Of a stretch of DNA of 64,000 nucleotides, positions 24,905 through 33,519 are shown piece by piece. Made by a program: the position numbers and the translations under genes. The first letter of the stretch is position 1, and each line of letters opens with the position of its first letter. The notes under the pieces were generated by a model. The model was not told where the DNA came from and did no database searches. It was given only the letters and a program-made list of their open reading frames with translations. Source of the DNA: Verrucomicrobiota bacterium (GTDB lineage: Bacteria; Verrucomicrobiota; Verrucomicrobiia; Opitutales; Opitutaceae); assembly GCA_023443455.1 (NCBI GenBank), contig JAEZUE010000004.1:129214-193213 (forward strand), read 5' to 3'.

Positions 24905-26300
24905 AACCCTCCGATCTCCGGTTCTTCATCCAGCGGCGGAAGTCGCCGCCTTGCCAATTGGGGAGAGTGCGTTTGCCGATCCAGGCCTGCATCGCCGGCA
25001 CGGGTACGAGCTTGTGGGGGACGACGTCGAGCATCTTGCCGCCGAAGAGCGCGGTCTTCCACACGAAGGGGCTGGAGGCCATCAGCGCCCATGCGCCCAT
25101 CGGCGGCGTGGCGGCGGAGGCGAGCGAGGCGTGTTCGCGCTTGGCCTTGTCGCGCAGGCGCAGGAGCAGGTCGGGCAACGGGATGTCGACCGGGCACGTC
25201 TCCTTGCACGCGCCGCAGACCGAGCAGGCCTTGGGCAGGTCGGCCTTGTCGGCGAAGTGTTCGCCGGCGAGCAGCGGGGAGAGCACGGAGCCGACCGGGC
25301 CGGGGTAGACGCTGCGGTAGGCGTGGCCGCTGACCTGCCGGTAGACCGGGCAGACGTTGAGGCAGGCGCCGCAGCGGATACAGCGCAGGATCGAGCGGAA
25401 CTCGCCGGCGAGCACCTCGCTGCGGTTGTTGTCGACCAGCACGACGTGCATCTCCTCGGGGCCGTCGGGCTGCGTGGCCGCCTTCGGGCCGGAGATGAAC
25501 TCGGTGTAGACGGTGAGCTGCTGCGCGGTGGCGGAGCGGGCGAGCAGGTTGAGGAAGACGCCGAGGTCGCGGTCGCGCGGCACGAGCTTCTCGATACCGA
25601 CGAGCGCGATGTGGCACTTCGGCGCCGCGAGCGAGAAACGCGAGTTGCCCTCGTTGGTGACGAGCACGAGCCGGCCACTCTCGACGGAGATGAAGTTGCC
25701 GCCGGTCAGGCCGACGTCGGCCGCGAGGTATTTGTGGCGGAGAAACTGGCGCGCGCGGCGGGTGATCGTCTCGGGGTCGTCGTTGTAGGCGCCGAGGCCC
25801 TCGCGCTCGAAGCTCTTGGCGATCTCGCGGCGGTTCTTGTGGATGATCGGGCGGACGAGATGGCTCGGGTGGTCGTGGTCGATCTGGATGATGAACTCGC
25901 CCAGATCGGTCTCGAGCGCCTCGATACCGCGCGCCTCGAGGTATTTCGCCAGCTCGATCTCCTCGCTGACCATGGTCTTGGCCTTGACCATCTTGGTGGC
26001 GCCGCGCGCCTGCATGATCTTGAGCACGGCCGCGCACGCCTCCTCGGCGTTGGCGGCCCAATGCACGTGCACGCCGTTGGCCTTCAGCTTGGCCTCGACC
26101 TGCGGCAGGTAGGTATCGAGATTTTCGACAACGTGCTGCTTGATCTGGCCGGCGAGACGGCGCAGCTCGTCGGGATCGGCGAACTGGTCGACGAGCAGCT
26201 TGGTCTTCTTCTCGTGGGTGGCCTTGGTGCCGAGGTAGACGGCGGCCCGCGTGTCGGCGGGCACCTGGGCCGTGAACTGGTCGATGAGTTGCTTGGCCAT
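24903..26300 (-). CDS. lutB: LutB family iron-sulfur lactate utilisation protein
   Basis: The central 465 aa subunit of LutABC. It combines a LUD domain (from about residue 80: KMVKAKTMVSEEIELAKYLE, then DVGLTGGNFISVESGRLVLV) with two [4Fe-4S] motifs of ferredoxin type, CIRCGACLNVCPVYR and CSVCGACKETCPVDIPLPDL. The frame is open far upstream, but lutA ends 2 bp before the ATG at 26300, which fixes the start. It is co-transcribed with lutA and probably with lutC. The family oxidises L-lactate with an unknown electron acceptor. Confidence 0.96.
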   Translation of the reverse strand: MAKQLIDQFTAQVPADTRAAVYLGTKATHEKKTKLLVDQFADPDELRRLAGQIKQHVVENLDTYLPQVEAKLKANGVHVHWAANAEEACAAVLKIMQARGATKMVKAKTMVSEEIELAKYLEARGIEALETDLGEFIIQIDHDHPSHLVRPIIHKNRREIAKSFEREGLGAYNDDPETITRRARQFLRHKYLAADVGLTGGNFISVESGRLVLVTNEGNSRFSLAAPKCHIALVGIEKLVPRDRDLGVFLNLLARSATAQQLTVYTEFISGPKAATQPDGPEEMHVVLVDNNRSEVLAGEFRSILRCIRCGACLNVCPVYRQVSGHAYRSVYPGPVGSVLSPLLAGEHFADKADLPKACSVCGACKETCPVDIPLPDLLLRLRDKAKREHASLASAATPPMGAWALMASSPFVWKTALFGGKMLDVVPHKLVPVPAMQAWIGKRTLPNWQGGDFRRWMKNRRSEG

Positions 26301-26302
26301 GG

Positions 26303-27070
26303 TCAGAGGAGTCCGGCGTTCTTGAGGGAGTCGCGCAGGATCTGGGCGACGTGGCGGGTGGCGATGGGCTTGCCCTGTTTCTCGGCGAGGCCGCCAAGGT
26401 GCATCATGCAGCTCATGTCGATGGCGACGAGCAGGTCGGGCTGCACGGCGCGCACGTGTTCGAGCTTCAGCGCGCCCATGCCGGCCGAGACGTTCGGGAA
26501 GGCCACGGAGAACGTGCCGCCGAAACCGCAGCACTGCTCGGCCTCGCCATGTTCGAGGACGGTGATGCCGTCGATCGAGGAGAGCAGTTGGATCGCGGCT
26601 GGGGCGCTTTCGGTGCCACGCGAATGGCACGAGCGGTGGAAGGCGACCTTGGCGTCGAACTTGCCCGGCCATTGCTTCACCCCGAGACCGTTGACGATGA
26701 AGTCGGCGAGCTCCCACGTGCGGCCGGCGAGCTGCTGCACGGCGGGCAGGTCGGGCTCCTTCTCGAACTCGAGCAGTGCGCCGTGGAAGACCATCGAGGC
26801 GCAGGAGGCGGAGGGCACGATCACGGGCAGGTCGCCCGCGAAGGTCTTCACCATGTGGCGCACGACCTTGCGCGAGGCGGCCCAGTCGCCTCCGTTGAAG
26901 GCGGGCTGGCCGCAGCAGGTCTGCGCCTCGGGGAAGTCCACCGTGCAGCCGAGATGTTCGAGCACCTCGACGGCCGCGCGGGCGGCGTCGGCATAGAAGG
27001 CGTCGCACAGGCACGTGGCCATGAGTTGGACACGTTTGTCGGCGCCGGGGAGCTGGCGGGCGGGAGTCAT
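26303..27070 (-). CDS. lutA: LutA family (Fe-S)-binding lactate utilisation protein
   Basis: First gene of lutABC. At 255 aa it carries two cysteine-rich CCG domains, as in glycolate oxidase GlpC-like subunits: QTCCGQPAFNGGDWAASRKV near residue 50, and EQCCGFGGTFSV with MSCMMHLGGLAEKQGKPI in the second half. It lies downstream of rhaI in the same direction, across a 233-bp gap that contains a REP-like hairpin. Together with rhaB-rhaI it suggests that lactate formed from rhamnose is oxidised here. Confidence 0.95.
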   Translation of the reverse strand: MTPARQLPGADKRVQLMATCLCDAFYADAARAAVEVLEHLGCTVDFPEAQTCCGQPAFNGGDWAASRKVVRHMVKTFAGDLPVIVPSASCASMVFHGALLEFEKEPDLPAVQQLAGRTWELADFIVNGLGVKQWPGKFDAKVAFHRSCHSRGTESAPAAIQLLSSIDGITVLEHGEAEQCCGFGGTFSVAFPNVSAGMGALKLEHVRAVQPDLLVAIDMSCMMHLGGLAEKQGKPIATRHVAQILRDSLKNAGLL

Positions 27071-27148
27071 TTTCGGTGGGCGGTGCGCGGTGGGCCGTTG
27101 ACGGAGGGTCGAAACGCTTGGCGCGTTTCGCTACGAGGATCGGAGGGA

Positions 27149-27199
27149 GGAGCCTGCTTGCAGGCGATTCCGAGCACAGATCGCCTGCAAGCAGGCTCC
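27149..27199. repeat. Perfect REP-like hairpin between rhaI and lutA
   Basis: GGAGCCTGCTTGCAGGCGAT (27149-27168) and its exact complement (27180-27199) flank an 11-base spacer. The arm is itself partly palindromic. This architecture is that of bacterial REP/BIME elements. On the minus strand it would form a very stable hairpin between rhaI and lutA and could trim or dampen the transcript. Confidence 0.85.
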
Positions 27200-27303
27200 T
27201 ACACTCGGAGAAAAGAACGGCGAAGGAAGGCCGGATCGCTGCTCTGGCGAGCAGCGCCACGGTTCGGAGGCTGAATGGCTTCGCCATCCAGCGACAAGAA
27301 GGT

Positions 27304-28575
27304 TCAACGCTTGGAGAGCACGTCGTTCTCGTACTCGGCGACGTTCTTGAGCCAGTCGGCGCCGGCGGGCACGCCGCTGCGGACGCAAAGCTCGTCCCAG
27401 ACCGCGCCCCACGGGAGCGACTTGGTGAGCTCCATGAGGGCGAGGCGCTCGTGGCCGCGGCCGGCGGACTCGGCGGCCTTGAGCTGCTTGGTCGGGTCGA
27501 GCAGGCCGGCGAGAATCGCCTGGCGGGTGGCGCGGGCGCCGACGACGTAGGCGGCGATGCGGTTGATCGAGGCGTCGAAGAAGTCGAGCGCGACGAAGAC
27601 GCGGTCCCAGGCGTTGCCGCGGGCGATCTCGAGGAAGAGGTTGCGCACGGCGTCGTCGAGGATGACGACATGGTCGCTGTCCCAGCGGATCGGGCGGCTG
27701 GTGTGCAGGAGGATGCGCGGGTGGAACTGCATCAGCGCGGAAACCTTGTCCGCGACGGACTCGGTCGGGTGGTAGTGGCCGAGGTCGAGGCAGGGCACGA
27801 GGCCGGCCTTCTGCGCATAGCTTGAGTAGAACTCCTGCGAACCGACGACGTATTCCTCGCTGCCGAGGCCGAAGAGCTTGCCCTCGACGGCGTCGACGCA
27901 CTGCTTCCGGTTCACGGTCTTGTCGGCGAAGATTGCGTCGTAGGACTCGACGAGGCGGGCGCGCGGCGACCAGCGGTCGGCGGGGGCGTCCTTGGCGCCG
28001 TCGGGAATCCAGTGGTTGATGACACTGGGGGAGCCGAGCTTCTTGGCGAAGTGCGCGGCGATGTGGCGGCAGGCCTTGCCGTGCTCGATCCAGAATTTGC
28101 GCACGGACTTGTCGGCCGAGGAGAGGGTGAAGCCGGAGGCGGCCTTCGGGTGGGCGAAGTAGGTCGGGTTGAAGTCGAGACCGATCTCGGCCTCCTTGGC
28201 CCAGGCGAGCCAGTGGGCGAAGTGCTCGGGGGCAATCTCGTCGCGGTCGACGGCCTTCTTGCCGGTCTCGGCGTAGAAGGCGTGGAGGTTGAGGCGCTGT
28301 TTGCCCGGCAGGAGCGAGAGGGCGATGTCGAGGTCGGCGCGCATCTCGTCGCCGTTGCGCGCGCGGCCGGGATAACCGCCCGTGGCCATGATGCCGCCGC
28401 CGGTCACGCCGTCCTGCGGTGTCTCCAGTCCGCGGACATCATCAGCCTGCCAGCAGTGCAGGGAAACGGGGATGGAGAGCGCCTTCTCGATGGCGGCGTC
28501 GGTGTCGATGCCGAGGTCGGCATAGGCGGTGCGGGCGAGCTTGTAGGCGGCGGAGACTTGTTTGGCGGTAGGCAT
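27304..28575 (-). CDS. rhaI: L-rhamnose isomerase
   Basis: It isomerises L-rhamnose to L-rhamnulose in the cytoplasm. The 423 aa protein shows the rhamnose-isomerase pattern: VSLHCWQADDVRGLE near residue 40, LNLHAFYAETGKKAVDRDEI, GLDFNPTYFAHPKA, NHWIPDGAKDAPADRWSPRA, and the metal-ligand region PCLDLGHYHPTESVADKVSA with LLHTSRPIRWDSDHVVILDD. It follows rhaB by 115 bp in the same direction and lies ahead of lutABC. The symbols rhaA and rhaI are both in use; I chose rhaI. Confidence 0.94.
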   Translation of the reverse strand: MPTAKQVSAAYKLARTAYADLGIDTDAAIEKALSIPVSLHCWQADDVRGLETPQDGVTGGGIMATGGYPGRARNGDEMRADLDIALSLLPGKQRLNLHAFYAETGKKAVDRDEIAPEHFAHWLAWAKEAEIGLDFNPTYFAHPKAASGFTLSSADKSVRKFWIEHGKACRHIAAHFAKKLGSPSVINHWIPDGAKDAPADRWSPRARLVESYDAIFADKTVNRKQCVDAVEGKLFGLGSEEYVVGSQEFYSSYAQKAGLVPCLDLGHYHPTESVADKVSALMQFHPRILLHTSRPIRWDSDHVVILDDAVRNLFLEIARGNAWDRVFVALDFFDASINRIAAYVVGARATRQAILAGLLDPTKQLKAAESAGRGHERLALMELTKSLPWGAVWDELCVRSGVPAGADWLKNVAEYENDVLSKR

Positions 28576-28690
28576 GGCGAGGGCGGAGATTTGAGATCTT
28601 GGATTTGAGAATTGGGAAGGGGGCGACGGGAAGCGCGGCGGTGGATCTGGAATTTGAGATTCGAAATATGAGATCGCAGATTGCGGAGCA

Positions 28691-30136
28691 TCAGCTCCGC
28701 GGGGTGTAGGTGGTCTTTTCGAGCGTGGCGCCGAGGGCGGCGCGGAAGGCGGCCTTGTCCTTCACCGCGCCGAGCGCGATGAGCTGGCAGGCGATGTTGC
28801 CGACGGCGGTGCCTTCGAGGCTGAACGAGACAACCGGGATGCCCGCGGCGTCGGCCGTGGCCTGGCACATGAGCTTGTTGCGCGAACCGCCGCCGACGAC
28901 GAGGATGCGCTCGAACTTGCGGCCGGTCATCTTCTCGAAGTTGGCCTTGGCGTCGGCATGGCCCTGGCCGAGCGAGTCGCAGATGAGGCGCAGATAGCCG
29001 GCGAGATCCTTCGGCGCCTTGGCGCCGCGCTTCTTGAGATGGGCGTCGATCGCGGCGCGCATCGAGGGCGGGTTGGAGAAGGCCGGATCGGCGACGTCGA
29101 GCAGGAGTTTCGGAGCGGGCAGGGCGGCGGCGGCGGCGTTGAGCTTCGCGCGCTCCTCCTCGGCTTTCGGGCGGTCCGGGAATTCCTTCATCACGCCCTC
29201 GAGCAACCAGAAACCGATGACGTTGGTCAGTGGGCGGTAGCGGCCGTCGCCGATGCGCTCGTTGGCCACGCGGGTTTTGAGCGCGCGCGAGCCGAGCACG
29301 GGCGTGTCGCTCTCGAAGCCGACCAGCGACCACGTGCCGGAGCTGAGGAAGAGGTCGTTGCCCGACGGGTCGGCCGGCATGGCGTCGTACGCGGCGGCGG
29401 TGTCGTGGCCGGGCACGACGATGACCTGGGTGTTCTTGAGCTCGGGCAGGCTGGTGACTTTCCCGAGGCGGGTGCCGGCGAGCACGGGCTTGGTGAACCA
29501 GCTCGTCGGGATGCCGAAGTGCTTCAGCGCGGCGCGCGACCAGTCGGTCGAGTTGACGTCGAGCAACTGCGTGGTGCTGGCGATGGTGAATTCGTTCTCC
29601 ATGCGGCCCGAGAGGAGATAGTTGAAGTAGTCGGGCAGGAAGAGGCAACGCGTCGCCAGTATCTTGATCTGGGGGCAGGTGGCGACGGTCTCGGCGAGCT
29701 GGAGGCTGGAGTTGTAGAAGACGTTCGGGATGCCCGTGGCCGCGTAGACCTTCTCGAGGGCCTTCTTGTCGGCGTTGAGCTTCGCGAGGCCGGCCTGCGT
29801 GCGGCTGTCGCGGTAGGCGTGGGTCGGGAAGACGAGGCGCCCGGCGTCGTTGAGCAGCACGTAGTCGACGCCCCACGTGTCGACGCCCACCGAGGCGATC
29901 TGTGGGAACTGCGCGGCGGCCTTGCGCAGGCCGGTCTGGATCTCGAGCCAGAGTCCGGGCACGTTCCAGTAGTCGTTCGGGCCGACGGACTGGAAGGAGT
30001 TCGGGAAACGGTGGACCTCGGTCAGCGTGAGTTTCTCGTCGGCCCAGGTGCCGACGATGACGCGGCCGCTGGTGGCGCCGAGGTCGGCGGCGGCGCAATG
30101 GATCGGGGTGGAACGGGAGACGCGGGCTTTGGCCAT
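28691..30136 (-). CDS. rhaB: Rhamnulokinase (FGGY carbohydrate kinase)
   Basis: It phosphorylates L-rhamnulose to rhamnulose 1-phosphate with ATP. The FGGY-family kinase pattern shows as CAAADLGATSGRVIVGTWAD at the start, VGVDTWGVDYVLL, PGHDTAAAYDAMPA, FLSSGTWSLVGFE and ILVVGGGSRNKLMCQATADA. The 481 aa length is typical of RhaB. The frame is open 36 codons further, but that would run into the divergent regulator's promoter; the ATG at 30136 (MAKARVSRST) is preferred. First gene of rhaB-rhaI-(lutABC). No rhaD aldolase is present nearby. Confidence 0.95.
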   Translation of the reverse strand: MAKARVSRSTPIHCAAADLGATSGRVIVGTWADEKLTLTEVHRFPNSFQSVGPNDYWNVPGLWLEIQTGLRKAAAQFPQIASVGVDTWGVDYVLLNDAGRLVFPTHAYRDSRTQAGLAKLNADKKALEKVYAATGIPNVFYNSSLQLAETVATCPQIKILATRCLFLPDYFNYLLSGRMENEFTIASTTQLLDVNSTDWSRAALKHFGIPTSWFTKPVLAGTRLGKVTSLPELKNTQVIVVPGHDTAAAYDAMPADPSGNDLFLSSGTWSLVGFESDTPVLGSRALKTRVANERIGDGRYRPLTNVIGFWLLEGVMKEFPDRPKAEEERAKLNAAAAALPAPKLLLDVADPAFSNPPSMRAAIDAHLKKRGAKAPKDLAGYLRLICDSLGQGHADAKANFEKMTGRKFERILVVGGGSRNKLMCQATADAAGIPVVSFSLEGTAVGNIACQLIALGAVKDKAAFRAALGATLEKTTYTPRS

Positions 30137-30243
30137 ACAGAAACTGGAAGTTCGGGGTACTGGTGGAAAGGGCAACAGTAGCAGGGAAGCGTTGCCGGGG
30201 GAATTGACGATTTGATCCATAGCATACAGGAGTTGCTCGGACA
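30137..30243. promoter_or_regulatory. Divergent promoter region of rhaB and the AraC-type regulator
   Basis: These 107 bp separate two divergent start codons and must hold both promoters and probably the regulator's binding sites. A TTGACG (a -35-like element reading toward the regulator) lies near 30203. I see no clear inverted operator; AraC-type sites are usually direct repeats and hard to call by eye. Confidence 0.5.
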
Positions 30244-31143
30244 ATGCCGCGCTCAGCCGACAGCTTCGCCCGCTACCGCATCCCGCACGCCGAGGCGGTG
30301 TGGTGGGGCGTGGGCGTGCAGGGCGGCGGGGTGTTCCGCGCGCCGGCCGGGTCGGTGTATCCGCCTGCCGGGCATCCTTCGGACCACCGTTTCGAATGGG
30401 ATCAGGGGCGGGCGCTCGGGGCGCACCAGATCGTGTTCATCGCGCAGGGGCGCGGTGTCTTCGAGTCGCAGGCCACGGGCCGCTTGGAGATCGTGGCGGG
30501 CACGGCGCTCGTGCTCTTCCCGGGAGTGTGGCACCGGTATCGTCCGGACCCGGCGACGGGCTGGACGGAGAAGTGGGTCGAGTTCGCCGGCGCGCTGCCG
30601 CAGCGCCTGATGAAGGCCGGTGCCCTGACTTCCGAAAGACCGGTGGTGGCGGTCGCGCGCCCGGAGGTGTTCGAGGCGCGGCTCGATGCGATCCACGCGC
30701 AGTTGCGCGACGAACCGGCCGGTGGCGAGGGCCAGATGGCCGCCGAGACACTTGGCCTGCTCGCGCTGCTGGGCGAGCGGCGCACGGAGCCGATCGAGGC
30801 CAAACCAGTGGCGCTGGCGGTCGGGCGCGCGAAACGGTTGTTCGACGAGGCCGAAGCGGAGGTGCCGGCGCTGCCCGAGCTGGCTCGTTCGCTCGGCGTG
30901 GCGTATTCGAGTTTTCGGCGCGAGTTTCGCGCGCGGACGGGGCTCTCGCCCCAGCAGTACCAGTTGCGCATGCGGCTGCAGCGCGTGCAACGCCTGCTCG
31001 GCAGCACCGATCGCCCCATCAAGGAGATTGCCGACGCACTCGGCTTCAGCTCCCCGTATCACCTCTCGACCGCGTTCACCGCCCAGTTCGGGATTCCCCC
31101 GAGCGAATGGCGGAAACGGCTGCGTCAGGAGGGAGTCAGCTGA
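30244..31143 (+). CDS. AraC family transcriptional regulator (probable rhamnose regulator)
   Basis: A 299 aa regulator: an N-terminal cupin-like effector domain (HQIVFIAQGRGVFESQATGR, LVLFPGVWHRYRPD) and a C-terminal double HTH of the AraC class (LPELARSLGVAYSSFRREFR, TGLSPQQYQLRMRLQRVQRL, IKEIADALGFSSPYHLSTAF, FGIPPSEWRKRLR). It is divergent from rhaB, so control of rhaB-rhaI in response to rhamnose is likely by position. Its last codons overlap the convergent gene at 31136 by 8 bp. Confidence 0.93.
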   Translation: MPRSADSFARYRIPHAEAVWWGVGVQGGGVFRAPAGSVYPPAGHPSDHRFEWDQGRALGAHQIVFIAQGRGVFESQATGRLEIVAGTALVLFPGVWHRYRPDPATGWTEKWVEFAGALPQRLMKAGALTSERPVVAVARPEVFEARLDAIHAQLRDEPAGGEGQMAAETLGLLALLGERRTEPIEAKPVALAVGRAKRLFDEAEAEVPALPELARSLGVAYSSFRREFRARTGLSPQQYQLRMRLQRVQRLLGSTDRPIKEIADALGFSSPYHLSTAFTAQFGIPPSEWRKRLRQEGVS

Positions 31144-31501
31144 CCAGGCGGAGGGTGAGCGGGTAGCGGTAGACGGCGCCCTCGGAGGCCTTGATCGCGG
31201 CGATGATCGCGAGCACCAGCGCCGCGATGCCGATCGCGAAAAGCAACGGGATACCGATCAGGATGAAGGCCAGCGGCGCGCAGCAGAGCGAATAGATGAA
31301 GACCGAGATGTGGAAATTGAGCGCCTCGCGGGCGTTCTCTCCGACGTAGTGCGACTCCTTCCTCATCACCAGATAGACCACCAGCGGGAGGATGATCCCC
31401 ACTCCGAGGACGGAGGAGAGATGGCAGAAAATGGCCCAGAGCTTGTCGCTACCTTGGGATGCAGGGGTGGGCGGATTCGGGGGCAGAGGAGAAGTGTCCA
31501 T
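31136..31501 (-). CDS. DUF4870-like small membrane protein
   Basis: A 121 aa integral membrane protein. A proline-rich start (SPLPPNPPTPASQGSDKLWA) leads to three or four hydrophobic helices: FCHLSSVLGVGIILPLVVYL, a loop with RKESHYVGENAREALNF, then FIYSLCCAPLAFILIGIPLL and AIGIAALVLAIIAAIKASEG. The HYVGENAREALNFHISV motif is typical of the DUF4870/Tic20-like group, of unknown function. I start at the ATG at 31501; the upstream open frame is unrelated. It is convergent with and slightly overlaps the AraC-type gene. Confidence 0.82.
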   Translation of the reverse strand: MDTSPLPPNPPTPASQGSDKLWAIFCHLSSVLGVGIILPLVVYLVMRKESHYVGENAREALNFHISVFIYSLCCAPLAFILIGIPLLFAIGIAALVLAIIAAIKASEGAVYRYPLTLRLVS

Positions 31502-31588
31502 GGTGGAACTTGGATAACGAAGACAACACCCGGAGCACGGAAAAGTTGCGACAGAAAATCGGGATCCGGAGCGGGTGTTTTCGGCTGT

Positions 31589-32089
31589 GTGAAAAATCCT
31601 GTGCGGTTTCGGCGGTGGCGGGCCTTGTTTCACCGGTTGCTCGGCGACACGGGGTATTCCGAGTACTCGGCGACGCTCGGACAGAACGATTCCGCGCAGG
31701 CGGTCGAACTCCTGGCCGCTCGGCCGTACGTCACGGACACCCCGCTCACCGCCATGCCGGGCGACCGCCTGGTGGAGATTGTCGGGAGCCGTGCCGTGGC
31801 ACCGACGCGAAACGGCATGTTTGTGATGCCCGGCGACACCGATCGGCAAGCGGTGATGGATGATGCCCGGGACGTCTTGAGCCCCGATCAGTCGGCGGTG
31901 CTGCGCGCCATCGCCGAGGCCTCGCGCCTGAACAAACTCGGCTGCGCGCGGATGCTCGCACTGCAGGCCGCCCCGGTGCCGGGCAGGTGGGTTCCCACGG
32001 AAACGGCTTTCCTGCTACGCGGGGACTGCCACGCTGGGTGGCCATGTCGCCGCTTGCCCGGATCTGCCGCTTCGCGTTGGTCGGTTTGA
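31589..32089 (+). CDS. Possible hypothetical protein with GTG start
   Basis: I do not recognise this 166 aa frame. It is listed because its codon pattern is coding-like (third positions almost all G or C from about 31620 to 31970) and no better gene fills the stretch. The text includes LLGDTGYSEYSATLGQNDSA, RLVEIVGSRAVAPTRNGMFV and LSPDQSAVLRAIAEASRLNK. No signal or membrane segment is seen. The GTG at 31589 is the most reasonable start. Its last 46 bp overlap the next gene in another frame, so the end may be degraded. It could be a gene fragment. Confidence 0.4.
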   Translation: MKNPVRFRRWRALFHRLLGDTGYSEYSATLGQNDSAQAVELLAARPYVTDTPLTAMPGDRLVEIVGSRAVAPTRNGMFVMPGDTDRQAVMDDARDVLSPDQSAVLRAIAEASRLNKLGCARMLALQAAPVPGRWVPTETAFLLRGDCHAGWPCRRLPGSAASRWSV

Positions 32090-33399
32090 TCGTCCTCCCG
32101 CCAGTGCTGTCGCCACTTGCCGCCGCCCCGCTGCGGGTGTTGGTGCTGGGCGACAGCATGTCGGAGGAGTACGCCTTCGAGCTGCCGTTCTCCGCGCCCG
32201 ACAGCGATCCGCTCGAGGCGAACATCGCCAACTGGATCGAGATTCTTGCAACGGTGCGAGGCGACGAGGTTTCGTTCGGACCGTATGCGGGGCATGTGGC
32301 CGCCTATCCCGACTACCGCGACGGAGGTTACGCGTGGAACTGGGCCGTGCCGGGTTTTCGCACCACCGATCTGGCGGAGCTGGTCGACCCGCCGCTGTTC
32401 CCGTCTTCCCCCGAGGAGGCTCTCGACTGGATCTCCTGTCCACGGATCCGCACGCAGCTGGCGGGCGAGGTGGATTGCGCGGTCATCTTTTGCGGTGGCA
32501 ACGACCTCTCGCCGCTCTACGCCGGTTTGTGTACGGGCACGGTCGCCACCGATCGGCTCGAGGCGATACGCGACAACCTCGCGGCGACGATCGACTTCGT
32601 GCGGGCGGCGAATGCCACGCTGCCGATCGTGCTCGTCAACGCACCCGACATCGGCGCGACCCCGAGCGTGCAGGCGAAGGTGCCCGATCCGGCCCTGCGC
32701 GCGGTGGCGACGGTGCGCATCGCCGGGCTCAACGCGCTGTTGGCCGAGCTCGCCGCGGCCCGCGGGATCGCGTTGGCCAACAGCTTCGACCTGACCCGCC
32801 GCCTCGACGGGGCCGCTCCGTTGCAGCTCAACGGCGTCGAGTTCCTCAAGGCCGGCGACCCCGAAAACGCCCCTCGGTATCTTTTCGCCAAGGACGGATT
32901 CCATCCCTCGACCGCTGCGCAGGCGTTGTTGGCCGACGAGATCCTGCGTGCGCTCAACGGCCGTTACGGGTTTGGCCTGTCGCCGCTGGCCAACCGCGAG
33001 ATCCTCGGCTCGATCCTCGGTCTCGACCCGGACGCGGCGTTCCTGGCTTGGCTGGCGTCGGCGGGACTGCCGCCGCCGACTCCGGCCGATGCGGACCCGG
33101 ATGGCGACCGCCTGCCGTTGCTTGCCGAATTCGCCCTCGGCCTTTCCGCGCTCCAGCCGGAGGTCGCGTCGCGGGCGGTCTCCGCTGCGATCGGCACCGA
33201 TGCGGCGCTGCGCGTCTCGTGGCCGACCGACCGGTCGGGCGGCTATGTCGTGCTCGTGCCGGAGTGGAGCACGGATCTGGCCGGGCCGTGGTCGGAAGTG
33301 CCGGCGGCGTGGTATTCCGATGCTGGGTGCGCCTGCGCCCTTCCGGTCTCCGTGGGCCCGCGGGCGTTTGTCCGCCTGCGCTTCGGAGTGCGGCCCTGA
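32044..33399 (+). CDS. Exported SGNH/GDSL hydrolase with verrucomicrobial C-terminal segment
   Basis: A 451 aa exported esterase-like enzyme. After a signal peptide (ICRFALVGLIVLPPVLSPLA) comes an SGNH hydrolase: block I VLVLGDSMSEEYAFEL with the Ser nucleophile, block III FCGGNDLSPLY, and block V FAKDGFHPSTAAQ with the catalytic Asp-His. The C-terminal 110 residues carry DADPDGDRLPLLAEFALGLS and a beta-rich tail (YVVLVPEWSTDLAGPWSEVP). I associate tails of this pattern with exported verrucomicrobial proteins. I start at the ATG at 32044. The substrate is unknown; acyl esters on polysaccharides are common for the fold. Confidence 0.87.
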   Translation: MSPLARICRFALVGLIVLPPVLSPLAAAPLRVLVLGDSMSEEYAFELPFSAPDSDPLEANIANWIEILATVRGDEVSFGPYAGHVAAYPDYRDGGYAWNWAVPGFRTTDLAELVDPPLFPSSPEEALDWISCPRIRTQLAGEVDCAVIFCGGNDLSPLYAGLCTGTVATDRLEAIRDNLAATIDFVRAANATLPIVLVNAPDIGATPSVQAKVPDPALRAVATVRIAGLNALLAELAAARGIALANSFDLTRRLDGAAPLQLNGVEFLKAGDPENAPRYLFAKDGFHPSTAAQALLADEILRALNGRYGFGLSPLANREILGSILGLDPDAAFLAWLASAGLPPPTPADADPDGDRLPLLAEFALGLSALQPEVASRAVSAAIGTDAALRVSWPTDRSGGYVVLVPEWSTDLAGPWSEVPAAWYSDAGCACALPVSVGPRAFVRLRFGVRP

Positions 33400-33519
33400 C
33401 GAGCGCAGCGCCGCTCGTCGCCGGGCCGGAGGAGGTGCCCGGGTGGTGCGGGGGATAATAGTACAGGTCGGTGTTTTCGGCTGGGCGCGGGCCCGTGTGC
33501 TGCGCTCAAATGGGGGACC

